Positions 28,417 through 37,547 of a stretch of DNA of 64,000 bases are shown piece after piece. Each line of letters starts with the position of its first letter. Position 1 is the stretch's first letter. This DNA is from Pseudomonas antarctica (GTDB lineage Bacteria > Pseudomonadota > Gammaproteobacteria > Pseudomonadales > Pseudomonadaceae). The translations under genes were made by a program, and so were the position numbers. Below the pieces are notes generated by a model. That model was not told the origin of the DNA and ran no database searches. It saw only the letters and a list, made by a program, of their open reading frames with translations. The DNA lies in contig NZ_CP015600.1 in assembly GCF_001647715.1 (NCBI RefSeq), positions 6,324,001 through 6,388,000 on the forward strand. The letters are read 5' to 3'.

Positions 28417-28669
28417 GCCTGTCGTAAAGCCTCGACAGATACAAAAGCAAGCGCCCTCTTTTTCGTGTGTGAAGTCCTGCGCGGACGTTGCAGACACAGA
28501 TGCTTTCTCCTTGCCAGGGCTGGAAACCTGATAGCAGGAGCACTCAGTACGGAGGATGGAGCCTTCCAGCGCAATCTATGGTTTTTGAATGTGCTGTTAG
28601 CTATGGTGGGCGCAGGGCTTGTCGCACTCACGGCCAGGGTCAAATTCTTTAGTAAAATGGAACTTTATA
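28417..28669. other. unassigned region between aspA terminator and GNAT gene
   Basis: No credible gene is seen in these 253 bases. Open frames on both strands read as basic, low-complexity text (for example R-R-T-S-H-T-K-K-R-A). The last 60 bases become AT-rich and should hold the promoter of the GNAT gene, which has only a weak ribosome site. Confidence 0.4.
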
Positions 28670-29119
28670 ATGAAAAAGAATGATGATTTTTTTACTGCTG
28701 AGGGCTACCGCTTGAACGCAGACAAGCGCCTGCTGGACCTGGACTTTATCCATGGGTTTCTCGTCCAGTCGACGTGGGCCAAAGGCATTACCCGTGACCG
28801 TGTGCAATTAAGCATTGATAACAGTTTATGCATGGGCGTCTATCACCATGAGCGGCAAGTCGGTTTTGCCCGGCTGGTGACGGATTTTGCGACGTTCGGC
28901 TATTTGTGCGATGTGTTTGTCGACGAACAATATCAAGGTAAAGGCCTCGGCCGCTGGGTGTCCGAAGGCATACTGGCGGGCCCCGAGGCCGAGCAGCTGC
29001 GCCGCATCATACTGGCCACTACGACAGCGCCGTGGCTGTATGAAAAGATGGGCTTTGTGCCGGTTAACCAACCGAACTACATCTGGCAAGTCTTCCGCTC
29101 CGATATCTACCAGCGCTGA
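28670..29119 (+). CDS. GNAT-family N-acetyltransferase
   Basis: This 149-residue cytoplasmic protein has the acetyl-CoA-binding motif A: V-F-V-D-E-Q-Y-Q-G-K-G-L-G-R-W near residue 80, after the beta-strand Y-L-C-D. It ends with W-L-Y-E-K-M-G-F-V-P, the usual motif B. The substrate is unknown. The start codon at 28670 has only a weak TGGA-type ribosome site, and the first 20 codons are more AT-rich than neighbours. A hairpin follows the stop. Confidence 0.87.
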   Translation: MKKNDDFFTAEGYRLNADKRLLDLDFIHGFLVQSTWAKGITRDRVQLSIDNSLCMGVYHHERQVGFARLVTDFATFGYLCDVFVDEQYQGKGLGRWVSEGILAGPEAEQLRRIILATTTAPWLYEKMGFVPVNQPNYIWQVFRSDIYQR

Positions 29120-29136
29120 AACCTCGTTAAACCCCG

Positions 29137-29159
29137 CCTGGGGAACCACCCCAGGCGTG
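29137..29159 (+). terminator. hairpin after the GNAT gene
   Basis: CGCCTGGGG and CCCCAGGCG form a perfect 9-base stem with a five-base loop, about 20 bases after the stop codon. There is no T-run. Confidence 0.55.
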
Positions 29160-29426
29160 AGCGTTCATCGGTCCATAAGCCGGTGGTCACTGACCGCTGC
29201 ATCTTCCTTTAATCGCCTCATGCAGACGTATGCCGTTCGGCTAGGTATAGTGCGGCCCCTCTTCGCGTCTGCGGCCGTCGGTAACGAGGCCCGGATACAA
29301 CGCGAAAGCGCATGAATAACAACACCCGCAAAAGGATTGGGGCGAAGCGTCGTGCACTGCCTGGTGCCGAGCGACGCGTCGGACCGTCCTGCGTTTGCCA
29401 TTAGAAAAATCAGCGAGGAACACTCC
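29160..29426 (+). other. promoter and leader of the AGCS symporter gene
   Basis: No gene is seen in these 267 bases. A TATAGT -10-like element near 29247 implies a leader of about 170 bases. Complementary GCGTCG and CGACGC segments around 29347-29377 could pair. No known riboswitch class was recognised. Confidence 0.35.
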
Positions 29427-30878
29427 ATGCTCGAAGTCATCAACGACTTCCTCTCAGGGAAAGTACTGATCGTGCTCATTGTCGGGCTCGGCGGTTATTT
29501 CACGATCCGCTCGCGTTTCGTTCAATTGCGTCACTTTTTCCACATGTTCTCGGTGTTTAAAGACAGCCTGAAGAGCAGCGCCGGCCAACTCAGCTCGTTC
29601 CAGGCGCTGATGCTCAGCCTGGCCGGCCGCGTCGGTGCCGGTAACATCGCCGGTGTCGGCATTGCCGTCACCCTGGGTGGCCCGGGTGCCGTGTTCTGGA
29701 TGTGGGTCACCGCGTTGGTGGGCATGTCCTCGAGCTTTATCGAATGCTCGCTCGGCCAGCTGTATAAGCGCACCGACGCTGAAGGCACCTACCGCGGTGG
29801 CCCGGCCTACTACATCCAGCACGGCCTGCATAAGCGCTGGCTGGGTATGGTCATGGCGTTCCTGTTGCTGGTGACCTTCGGTTTCGCCTTCAACGGCCTG
29901 CAAGCCCACGCCGTGACCCACTCGCTGAACAATGCTTTTGGCCTCGACACCACCTACACCGGCCTCGCGCTGGCCGTATTGCTGGGCCTGGTGTTCATCG
30001 GCGGGATCAAGCGTATCGCCTCGATCGCCGACCTGCTGGTACCGGTCAAGACCCTGGTCTACATCGCCGTGACCCTCTACGTGATCGTGCTGCAATTCGA
30101 CCACGTGCCGGCCATGCTCGCGACCATCGTCAAGAGCGCTTTCGGCCTCGACCAAGCCTTTGGTGGCCTGGTGGGCAGCGCAATCATCATGGGTGTGAAG
30201 CGCGGCGTGTTCGCCAACGAAGCCGGTTTGGGCAGTGCGCCTAACGTGGCAGCCGTGGCCTCGGTAGAACACCCGATCGCCCAAGGCGTGGTCCAGGCAT
30301 TCAGCGTGTTCCTCGACACCTTCGTGATCTGCACCTGCACCGCGTTGCTGATCCTGCTCTCCGGTTTCTACACCCCAGGTTTTGAAGGCGACGGCATTGC
30401 CCTGACCCAGAACTCCCTGGCAGCCGTGGTCGGCGACTGGGGCCGCATGTTCATTTCGGTGGCCCTGGCGTTGTTCGTGTTCACCTCGATCATGTACAAC
30501 TACTACCTCGGTGAGAGCAACCTGCGCTTCCTGGTGGGCAACAACCGCAAGGTGCTGATGGGCTACCGCGCGTTGGTGCTGGTGCTGATTTTCTGGGGTT
30601 CCATCGAGAACCTGGGTACCGTGTTCGCCTTCGCCGACATCACCATGACCATGCTGGCGTTCGTCAACCTGTTCGCCCTGGCGTTCCTGTTCAAGATCGC
30701 CATGCGCATCCTGAATGACTACGACGGCCAGCGGGCTGCGGGCATCAAGACGCCAGTGTTCGATTCCAGCAAATTCCCTGACCTGGACCTGGACCGCAAG
30801 GCCTGGCCGGCAAATCCAGCGAAGCCTGAGCCTGGCGCTCAAGCATCGGCTGAACTGAACGCTCAAGCGCAACGCTGA
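29427..30878 (+). CDS. sodium:alanine symporter (AGCS family)
   Basis: This 483-residue inner-membrane protein of about 11 membrane segments imports alanine or glycine with sodium. Family marks are L-A-G-R-V-G-A-G-N-I-A-G-V near residue 65, G-G-P-G-A-V-F-W-M-W and G-V-F-A-N-E-A-G-L-G-S-A. The start is the ATG at 29427 with GAGGA upstream; upstream in-frame codons are leader. A terminator and then an asparaginase gene follow on the same strand, fitting an amino-acid uptake and breakdown cluster with aspA. Confidence 0.92.
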   Translation: MLEVINDFLSGKVLIVLIVGLGGYFTIRSRFVQLRHFFHMFSVFKDSLKSSAGQLSSFQALMLSLAGRVGAGNIAGVGIAVTLGGPGAVFWMWVTALVGMSSSFIECSLGQLYKRTDAEGTYRGGPAYYIQHGLHKRWLGMVMAFLLLVTFGFAFNGLQAHAVTHSLNNAFGLDTTYTGLALAVLLGLVFIGGIKRIASIADLLVPVKTLVYIAVTLYVIVLQFDHVPAMLATIVKSAFGLDQAFGGLVGSAIIMGVKRGVFANEAGLGSAPNVAAVASVEHPIAQGVVQAFSVFLDTFVICTCTALLILLSGFYTPGFEGDGIALTQNSLAAVVGDWGRMFISVALALFVFTSIMYNYYLGESNLRFLVGNNRKVLMGYRALVLVLIFWGSIENLGTVFAFADITMTMLAFVNLFALAFLFKIAMRILNDYDGQRAAGIKTPVFDSSKFPDLDLDRKAWPANPAKPEPGAQASAELNAQAQR

Positions 30879-30902
30879 GCGTAGAAGCCTAGATAGATGA
30901 CA

Positions 30903-30945
30903 CGCCGCCCGGCCTTGGGCATGCTCTGGGCCCGGCGGCGTTTTT
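30903..30945 (+). terminator. intrinsic terminator between symporter and asparaginase
   Basis: A CGCCGCC/GGCGGCG stem with inner GC pairs is followed by T5. It ends 18 bases before the asparaginase ATG, so it could also act as a leader element for that gene. Confidence 0.8.
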
Positions 30946-30963
30946 CGTTCAGGAGAATTCTCG

Positions 30964-31941
30964 ATGTCCAAAGCTAACAACATCATGGTGCTCTACACCG
31001 GCGGCACCATCGGCATGCAAGCCAGCGCCAACGGCCTGGCCCCGGCTTCCGGCTTCGAGGCGCGCATGCGCGAACAGCTTGCCGACCGGCCAGTGCCTGC
31101 CTGGCGCTTCCGGGAAATGGCGCCGCTGATCGACAGCGCCAACATGACCCCCGCCTACTGGCAGCGCCTGCGCACCGCTGTGATTGAAGCCGTGGATGAC
31201 GGCTGCGACGCCGTGCTGATCCTGCACGGCACCGATACGCTGGCCTACAGCGCGGCGGCGATGAGTTTCCAACTGCTGGGCCTGCCCGCACCGGTGGTTT
31301 TCACCGGCTCGATGCTCCCCGCTGGCGTGCCTGACAGCGATGCCTGGGAAAACGTCAGCGGCGCCCTGCTGGCATTGGGCGAAGGCCTGGCACCGGGCGT
31401 GCAGCTGTACTTCCACGGCGCGCTGATGGCACCGACCCGATGCGCGAAGATTCGCAGCTTTGGTCGCCATCCATTTGCTGCCTTGCAGCGTAATGGCGGC
31501 GTAGCCAAGGCCGATTCACTGCCGCCAGCCCTGGATTATCGCCAACCCAAAGCGCTGGCCAACGTCGGCGTGCTGCCGCTGGTGCCGGGTATCGCCGCCG
31601 CGCAACTGGACGCACTGATCGACAGCGGCATTCAGGCGTTGGTGCTGGAATGCTTCGGCAGCGGCACTGGGCCGAGCGATAACCCGGCGTTCCTCGCCAG
31701 CCTCAAACGCGCGCAGGACCTGGGCGTGGTCGTGGTGGCGATCACCCAATGCCATGAAGGCGGCGTGGAACTCGACGTCTACGAAGCCGGCAGCCGTCTG
31801 CGCGGCGTGGGCGTGCTGTCCGGTGGCGGCATGACGCGCGAAGCGGTGTTCGGCAAGCTGCAGGTGCTGCTGGGTGCCGGGCTGGCGACCAGCGAGGTAC
31901 GCCGCCTGGTAGAACTGGACCTGTGCGGCGAACTGAGCTGA
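30964..31941 (+). CDS. L-asparaginase
   Basis: This 325-residue amidohydrolase converts asparagine to aspartate and ammonia. It has no signal peptide, so a cytoplasmic type I-like enzyme is likely. The two catalytic blocks are present: T-G-G-T-I-G at 12-17 (nucleophile Thr) and H-G-T-D-T at 88-92. An AGGAG ribosome site precedes the ATG. Its product feeds AspA, encoded about 3 kb upstream. A terminator separates it from the symporter gene. Confidence 0.92.
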   Translation: MSKANNIMVLYTGGTIGMQASANGLAPASGFEARMREQLADRPVPAWRFREMAPLIDSANMTPAYWQRLRTAVIEAVDDGCDAVLILHGTDTLAYSAAAMSFQLLGLPAPVVFTGSMLPAGVPDSDAWENVSGALLALGEGLAPGVQLYFHGALMAPTRCAKIRSFGRHPFAALQRNGGVAKADSLPPALDYRQPKALANVGVLPLVPGIAAAQLDALIDSGIQALVLECFGSGTGPSDNPAFLASLKRAQDLGVVVVAITQCHEGGVELDVYEAGSRLRGVGVLSGGGMTREAVFGKLQVLLGAGLATSEVRRLVELDLCGELS

Positions 31942-31991
31942 CCGGCATGTAACTTGCTCCACTTCCAGCCATCCCCTGGCTGGAAGTTCCC

Positions 31992-32984
31992 ATGCTGCAC
32001 TCCCACCTCACCACCCTCAATGCCGTTTCCCTGGTCCTCAGCACGTTCAAGGCCGAAGGCTTGCCTTTTGAAGCGCTGCTGGCCGGCAGTGGCATCTGTG
32101 CGGCGGACTTGAGCCGCGCGGACACGCGCATCACCACCAATCAGGAAATGCGCGTATGCGCCAACGCCGTGGCCCTGCGTCGGGATGTGGGCCTGGAGTT
32201 GGGCCGGCAGATGCATGTCTCGGCCTACGGCATGCTCGGTTACGCCCTGCTCACCAGTGCCACCTTCGGTGACGCTTTGCGCCTGGCGTTGCGTTATCCG
32301 GCGCTGCTGGGAACACTTTTCGAGCTCAGCCTTGAAGAAGACGCTGAGCGCATCTGGTTCACCGCCAGCGACTACCGGGAAAACCCGAGCCTTGCGATGT
32401 TCAACGTCGAACTGTGCCTGGCGTCGCTGAAGGTCATCTGCGACGACTTGCTCGGCCAACCGCTGCCGCTGCTCGCCGCGCGCTTTGAACACAGCGCACC
32501 GGATTATCACGCACGCTACAGCGAGTGCTTTGCATGCTCGCTGCATTTTGAAACCACCACCAACGCGTTCGCCTTCGACAAACGCTGGTTGGACCACCCC
32601 CTGCCTCTGGCCGACGCGGTCACTCACCAGGCCATGGCCGAGCGTTGCCGCAAGCAGAACCTGGAATTCACCGGTCGCCAGGCCTGGCTCGGCAGAATCC
32701 GCCAACTGCTCGCCAGCCAACTCGGCGCGGCGCCGGGGATTGAAGGCCTGGCCGAACAGATGAACTGCTCGGCCCGTACCTTGCGTCGACACCTGCATGA
32801 CCTGGGCTGCAGCTACCAGGAACTGCTCGACGAGCTGCGCTTCGAGCGAGCCAAGCAATGGCTGGCCGAAGATGAACTGCCCATCTACCGGATCGCCGAG
32901 CAACTCGGCTTCAGTGAAACCGCCAGTTTTCGGCACGCCTTCGTGCGCTGGAGCGGCGTGGCGCCCAGCCAGTTCCGGCCCTGA
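31992..32984 (+). CDS. AraC-family regulator with AraC-like ligand domain
   Basis: This 330-residue protein has an N-terminal arabinose_bd-type sensing domain (about 15-200) and a C-terminal pair of helix-turn-helix motifs (about 235-330, with C-S-A-R-T-L-R-R-H-L and I-A-E-Q-L-G-F-S-E-T-A-S-F). It lies on the same strand upstream of the polyamine deacetylase gene, with direct repeats in the gap, so control of that operon is a fair guess. The effector is unknown; polyamine derivatives are possible. Confidence 0.88.
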   Translation: MLHSHLTTLNAVSLVLSTFKAEGLPFEALLAGSGICAADLSRADTRITTNQEMRVCANAVALRRDVGLELGRQMHVSAYGMLGYALLTSATFGDALRLALRYPALLGTLFELSLEEDAERIWFTASDYRENPSLAMFNVELCLASLKVICDDLLGQPLPLLAARFEHSAPDYHARYSECFACSLHFETTTNAFAFDKRWLDHPLPLADAVTHQAMAERCRKQNLEFTGRQAWLGRIRQLLASQLGAAPGIEGLAEQMNCSARTLRRHLHDLGCSYQELLDELRFERAKQWLAEDELPIYRIAEQLGFSETASFRHAFVRWSGVAPSQFRP

Positions 32985-33038
32985 TGCCTGTTGAGAGAGC
33001 ATGGCCGCGCCATTTCGGGGCGAATTGAGGACAGATAA

Positions 33039-33065
33039 TTTGGCCAGATTTATCCCCTTTTGGCC
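33039..33065 (+). promoter_or_regulatory. direct repeat, candidate AraC-type operator
   Basis: TTTGGCC occurs at 33039-33045 and again at 33059-33065, 20 bases apart (two helical turns), in the gap before the polyamine deacetylase gene. Confidence 0.4.
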
Positions 33066-33137
33066 GCTCCTGCCATTCTCATAAAACCCGCCCGCCGCAA
33101 GACTGCATCCACCGATACAGCCTGCGGAGAACAATAA

Positions 33138-34172
33138 ATGCTGACGATCTACTCGGACGATCACCACCTGCATCACGGCCGTTGCGAATTGATGGACGGG
33201 CAACTGATGCCCTGCTTCGAAATGCCATCACGCGCCGATCATGTGTTGCAACGGGTCAAGGACCGCGAGCTGGGCCCGGTTCAGGCACCGCAGGACTTTG
33301 GCCTGGCACCGCTGCAACGCATTCACAGCCGCGACTACCTCGACTTCTTCAAAGGTGCCTGGGCGCGCTGGACCGAGTTCGGCCAGGACGGCGACTTGCT
33401 GCCCTACACCTGGCCTGCCCGCACCCTGCGCCGGGTACTGCCTGCCAGCCTGCACGGCCAACTGGGTTATTACAGTTTTGACGGCGGCGCACCGATTACT
33501 GCCGGCACTTGGCAAGCGGCCTACAGCGCCGCGCAAGTCGCCCTGACGGCGCAACAGGCAATCGCACAAGGTGCAAACGCCGCCTTTGCCCTGTGTCGCC
33601 CGCCGGGGCACCACGCCGCCAGCGACTTGATGGGCGGTTATTGCTACCTCAACAACGCGGCCATTGCCGCTCAGGCATTTCTCGACCAAGGCCATAAAAA
33701 GGTCGCGATTCTCGACGTGGATTACCATCACGGTAATGGCACGCAGTCGATTTTTTATGCCCGCAGCGACGTGCTCTTCACCTCGATCCATGGGCACCCA
33801 GAAGCGGAGTTTCCGTTTTTCCTGGGGTATGCCGACGAACTGGGAGAAGACGCCGGCGAAGGCTTCAACTTCAACTACCCGTTGCCGGCAGGTTCCGGCT
33901 GGGATCGCTGGAGCGCGGCACTTGAAGAAGCCTGCACTGAGATTGAGCGCTACGGCGCCGACATCATCGTCGTTTCCCTGGGTGTGGATACATTCAAAGA
34001 CGACCCCATCTCGCAATTCAAACTCGACAGCCCGGACTACCTGGCGATGGGTGCGCGCATCGCCCGTTTGGGCAGACCCACGCTGTTTGTGATGGAAGGC
34101 GGCTACGCCGTGGAAGAAATCGGCATCAACGCCGTCAACGTGCTCGAAGGTTTTGAGGAGTCCGCCCAATGA
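33138..34172 (+). CDS. acetylpolyamine amidohydrolase (histone deacetylase family)
   Basis: This 344-residue zinc hydrolase removes acetyl groups from acetylated putrescine, cadaverine or spermidine. The zinc ligands Asp195, His197 and Asp284 and the active-site His158/His159 and Tyr323 are all present, in the contexts [17 protein letters not shown] and G-V-D-T-F-K-D-D-P. Length and residue spacing agree with characterised bacterial acetylpolyamine deacetylases. The stop overlaps the next gene by four bases (ATGA), coupling it to a polyamine-binding protein. Confidence 0.92.
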   Translation: MLTIYSDDHHLHHGRCELMDGQLMPCFEMPSRADHVLQRVKDRELGPVQAPQDFGLAPLQRIHSRDYLDFFKGAWARWTEFGQDGDLLPYTWPARTLRRVLPASLHGQLGYYSFDGGAPITAGTWQAAYSAAQVALTAQQAIAQGANAAFALCRPPGHHAASDLMGGYCYLNNAAIAAQAFLDQGHKKVAILDVDYHHGNGTQSIFYARSDVLFTSIHGHPEAEFPFFLGYADELGEDAGEGFNFNYPLPAGSGWDRWSAALEEACTEIERYGADIIVVSLGVDTFKDDPISQFKLDSPDYLAMGARIARLGRPTLFVMEGGYAVEEIGINAVNVLEGFEESAQ

Positions 34173-35260
34173 ACATGCTCAAGTCACTCGTCCTCTGTGC
34201 AGCCGTTCTCGGCGGCGCGGCCCACGCCGAAGAGAAAACCCTCAAGGTCTACAACTGGTTCGACTACATCACCCCCAAGGCGCTTGAAGACTTCAAGGCA
34301 CAGCACCCGCAGGTCAAGCTGGTGTACGACATCTTCGACACCAACGAAGCCCTTGAGGCCAAGTTGCTCACCGGCAACTCGGGCTATGACGTGGTGGTGC
34401 CGTCCAACGTGTTCCTGGCCAAGCAGATCGAAGCCGGCGTGTTCCAGCCGCTGGACCGGAGCCAGTTGCCCAACTGGAACCACCTCGACCCCAAGCTGAT
34501 GAAGCTGATCGAAGCCAACGACCCCGGCAATAAATTCGCCGTGCCCTATATGTACGGCACCATCCTGATCGGCTTCAACCCGGCCAAGGTCAAAGCGGTG
34601 TTGGGCGATAACGCGCCGGTGGACAGTTGGGACCTGATCTTCAAGGAAGAGAACATCAGCAAACTCAAACAATGCGGGGTCGCCCTGCTGGATTCGCCCT
34701 CGGAAATCCTGCCCCTGGCCTTGCAACACCTGGGCCTGGACCCCAACAGCAGCAACCCCAAGGATTACGTCAAGGCTGAGGCGCTGTTGATGAAAATCCG
34801 CCCCTACATCACCTACTTTCACTCGTCCAAATACATGGCTGATATCGCCAACGGCGACATCTGTGTGGCCGTGGGTTATTCCGGTAGCTTTTCCCAGGCC
34901 GCCAACCGCGCCAAAGAGGCCAAAAATGGCGTAACCGTGGACATGCGCCTGCCCAAAGAAGGCGCGCCGATCTGGTTCGACATGCTCGCCATTCCCAAGG
35001 GCGCGCAAAACCCGCAGGACGCCTACACCTTTATCAACTACCTGCTGCAACCCCAGGTGATCGCGCCGATCAGTGATTTTGTCGGCTACCCCAACCCGAA
35101 CAAGGACGCCACCGAGTTAGTCGACCCGGCAATTCGCAATAATCCCAACCTGTACCCAACCGAGGCGGCCATGGCCACGCTGTATACCTTGAAGCCATTG
35201 GGGCGTGATGCGGAACGGGCCAGAACGCGGGCCTGGACCAAGATCAAGTCGGGGACCTGA
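34169..35260 (+). CDS. periplasmic polyamine-binding protein (PotF/SpuD type)
   Basis: This 363-residue protein has a signal peptide ending at A-H-A-E (residue 20). The mature protein starts with the family mark [10 protein letters not shown] and has G-Y-D-V-V-V-P-S-N and A-V-G-Y-S-G-S, as in putrescine/spermidine receptors. It is translationally coupled to the deacetylase gene. No permease or ATPase genes follow, so it must share a transporter encoded elsewhere or act as a sensor. The exact ligand, possibly an acetylated polyamine, is inferred only from context. Confidence 0.9.
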   Translation: MNMLKSLVLCAAVLGGAAHAEEKTLKVYNWFDYITPKALEDFKAQHPQVKLVYDIFDTNEALEAKLLTGNSGYDVVVPSNVFLAKQIEAGVFQPLDRSQLPNWNHLDPKLMKLIEANDPGNKFAVPYMYGTILIGFNPAKVKAVLGDNAPVDSWDLIFKEENISKLKQCGVALLDSPSEILPLALQHLGLDPNSSNPKDYVKAEALLMKIRPYITYFHSSKYMADIANGDICVAVGYSGSFSQAANRAKEAKNGVTVDMRLPKEGAPIWFDMLAIPKGAQNPQDAYTFINYLLQPQVIAPISDFVGYPNPNKDATELVDPAIRNNPNLYPTEAAMATLYTLKPLGRDAERARTRAWTKIKSGT

Positions 35261-35274
35261 ACCGACAGGCAAAC

Positions 35275-36822
35275 TCAGCCAGGGCGGGCGCCCCATGCCT
35301 GCCTTAAGCGCGACAGCGCCACGGCGATATCCGCTTCGGGCACGGCGGCGAAGCCCAGCACCAGCCCGGCACGCTGATCGACCGGCGTGGTGGACTGGGG
35401 CAGCCAATAGCTGCTCAAGCCGTTGACCTCGACGCCTGCCGCGTGGGCCTGGGCCAGCAATTGCTGCTCGCGCGCCAGGCTGTCCACGCGCACCGTCAGG
35501 TGCAACCCCGCCGCAACGCCGAGCAGTTCGCTGACACCTGGCAACCCATTGGGCCAACCGGCGAGCAAGGCGTTTCGCCGACTCAACGCCGCACGCCGCA
35601 TGCGGCGGATATGCCGCTGGAAATGCCCGGCGGCCATAAACTCCGCCATCACCGCCTGGGTACTCACTTCGGAATGGCGCATGTCCACGGCGCGGCGCCG
35701 GGTAAAAGCGTCCACCAGGCCGGGTGGCAATACCAGATAACCGAGGCGCAGCGCCGGGAACGCCACCTTGCCGAAGGTGCCGACATACAACACTCGCCCA
35801 CTACGATCCAGCGCCGCCAACGGCGAGAGGGGCGCGCCGCTGTAGCGGTACTCACCGTCATAGTCGTCCTCGATGACCCAGCCGCTCGTACGTTCAGCCC
35901 AGGCCAGCAGCTCCAGGCGCCGCGCCAGGCTCATCACCACACCCAGCGGGTACTGATGAGAAGGCGTGACATACGCCACACGACAGTCATCCAGTGTGTT
36001 GAGCACTTGGCAATCAATCCCCTCGCCGTCCACCGGTACGCCTTGCAGTCGCCCACCCGCCAGGGCAAATGCATGCCCAGCCGCGCGATAGCCCGGGTTT
36101 TCCACCGCCACCCGGTCTCCCGGCTCCACCAGCAACTGTGCACAAAGGCTGATTGCCTGTTGCGCACCACAGGTGATTACAATTTGCTCAGCCGAACACT
36201 GCATGCCCCGCGAGCTGCGCAGGTAAGCGGCGATCAAACCGCGCAGACGGCCGTCACCTGCCGGGTCGCCATAGCAAAGCTGTTCCAGGTCAGGCTTGCG
36301 CCAGAACGCCCCATTCAGCTTGGCCCAGACCTCAAACGGAAACAGATCAAAGGCCGGCACACCCACGCGAAATGCCCGAGGCGGCCCCGAGGGAGGCAGG
36401 GAAAGATGGTTATTTTTGACCCGCGCCACGCCCGCACTGTGGATAACTTCATTGTCGAGATCTTCCGGCAAATCCGCCCATTTTGTGGATAAGGCTGTGG
36501 GTAAGCCTGTGTAAAACCCTGTGGATACTTTTGTGGATAGTTTTTTTGGCGTGGGCAATTGGGCGACATACGTGCCATCACCCACCCGGCTCTCAATAAA
36601 CCCCTCCGCATACAACTGATCGTAGGCGCGCACCACACTGTTGCGGGAGATCGACAGTGCTGCCGCCAAGTCGCGGGTGGCGGGCAACCGCGTGCCACTG
36701 ACCAGCCGCCCGTCCAGCACCCGCTGGCGCAACGCGCCGTAGAGTTGGCGAGTCAGGCCCTGACGGCGATCCAGCTCAATGCCTGCGGGGTTGAATAACA
36801 GCGGCGGCGAAATAGGCGGCAT
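35275..36822 (-). CDS. MocR-family regulator (GntR helix-turn-helix plus aminotransferase domain)
   Basis: This 515-residue regulator has a GntR-type winged helix (about 20-90) and a class I aminotransferase-like domain (about 150-510) that binds pyridoxal phosphate. The PLP-lysine region reads Y-V-G-T-F-G-K-V-A-F-P-A-L-R-L-G-Y, with the lysine kept; E-D-D-Y-D-G-E-Y and the late H-L-T-V block are also typical. The linker contains a five-unit 12-base tandem repeat. It diverges from the PaiB-like gene at 36909 and likely controls it or polyamine/PLP functions nearby. Confidence 0.9.
   Translation of the reverse strand: MPPISPPLLFNPAGIELDRRQGLTRQLYGALRQRVLDGRLVSGTRLPATRDLAAALSISRNSVVRAYDQLYAEGFIESRVGDGTYVAQLPTPKKLSTKVSTGFYTGLPTALSTKWADLPEDLDNEVIHSAGVARVKNNHLSLPPSGPPRAFRVGVPAFDLFPFEVWAKLNGAFWRKPDLEQLCYGDPAGDGRLRGLIAAYLRSSRGMQCSAEQIVITCGAQQAISLCAQLLVEPGDRVAVENPGYRAAGHAFALAGGRLQGVPVDGEGIDCQVLNTLDDCRVAYVTPSHQYPLGVVMSLARRLELLAWAERTSGWVIEDDYDGEYRYSGAPLSPLAALDRSGRVLYVGTFGKVAFPALRLGYLVLPPGLVDAFTRRRAVDMRHSEVSTQAVMAEFMAAGHFQRHIRRMRRAALSRRNALLAGWPNGLPGVSELLGVAAGLHLTVRVDSLAREQQLLAQAHAAGVEVNGLSSYWLPQSTTPVDQRAGLVLGFAAVPEADIAVALSRLRQAWGARPG
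36481..36540. repeat. 5 x 12-base tandem repeat in the MocR linker
   Basis: The 60 bases divide exactly into five 12-mers built on nnnTGTGgnTAn, such as TTTTGTGGATAA and CCCTGTGGATAC. In the gene each unit codes four residues (LSTK, VSTG, FYTG, LPTA, LSTK). One unit and one site at 36438 match the DnaA-box core TTATCCACA on the complementary strand. Confidence 0.85.
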
Positions 36823-36908
36823 ATTGGACCCATGAAATTGGCGCTAGATGGCTCTTACAACGAACCATTAGCCTGCCTACGATGCAGGCATTCGCCAAGG
36901 AAAATTTC

Positions 36909-37547
36909 ATGTACACACCACGCGCCTTTGCCCTCGAAGATTTGCCTGAACTGCAGCAACTGATCCAGCACACCCGCCTGGCGCAGTTGGTGACCTTTGG
37001 TGAACAAGGCTTGCAAGCCAGCCACTTGCCGCTGCTGCTCAACCCCGACGAAGGCCCGTATGGCACGCTCTATGGGCACCTCGCCAAGGCTAATCCGCAG
37101 TGGCGCGAGCTGCAAAATGGCAACGAAGCCCTGGTGATCTTTGCCGGTGCCGAAGGCTATGTCAGCCCGGCGTTTTACCCGTCCAAGGCCGAGCACGGCA
37201 AAGTGGTGCCTACCTGGAATTACCTCGCTGTACATGCCTATGGCAAAGCCGAGGTGTTTACCGACGCCGAGCGCCTGCTGACCGTGGTCAGCGCCCTCAC
37301 TGACCGTCACGAAGGCCGCCGCGCCCAACCCTGGAAAGTCAGCGACGCGCCGGCCGACTACATCGACGGCATGCTCAAGGCCATCGTCGGCTTCGCCCTG
37401 CCGATCGAGCGCCTGCTCGGCAAGCGCAAACTCAGCCAGAACCGCAGCCCGGCCGACATCGCCGGTGTGCGCGAGGGCCTGGCCGCCAGCGTGGATATGC
37501 GCGACCAGACCCTCGCCCGCTTTATTCCCCAAGGAGTTTCAGAATGA
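36909..37547 (+). CDS. FMN-binding negative regulator, PaiB-like
   Basis: This 212-residue protein of the PaiB/FMN_bind_2 family has a split-barrel flavin-binding fold. Typical features are M-Y-T-P-R-A-F at the start, G-H-L-A-K-A-N-P-Q-W near residue 65, Y-V-S-P-A-F-Y-P-S-K and V-P-T-W-N-Y near residue 100. In Bacillus the family is linked to polyamine-related acetylation and protease control. Here it is coupled by an ATGA overlap to a GNAT gene, echoing the Bacillus PaiA/PaiB pair, and a MocR gene diverges from it. Confidence 0.87.
   Translation: MYTPRAFALEDLPELQQLIQHTRLAQLVTFGEQGLQASHLPLLLNPDEGPYGTLYGHLAKANPQWRELQNGNEALVIFAGAEGYVSPAFYPSKAEHGKVVPTWNYLAVHAYGKAEVFTDAERLLTVVSALTDRHEGRRAQPWKVSDAPADYIDGMLKAIVGFALPIERLLGKRKLSQNRSPADIAGVREGLAASVDMRDQTLARFIPQGVSE

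Noticed and set aside
28378..28683. 101-codon frame between aspA and the GNAT gene
   Set aside because: It starts inside the aspA terminator and its text is basic and low in information; no ribosome site.
29160..29426. Glycine or other riboswitch before the alanine symporter gene
   Set aside because: No conserved riboswitch core was found in the leader; only weak pairing is visible.
36438..36540. DnaA-box cluster as a replication origin
   Set aside because: The cluster lies wholly inside a coding sequence, is explained by a 12-base tandem repeat, and no AT-rich unwinding element or dnaA gene is near.
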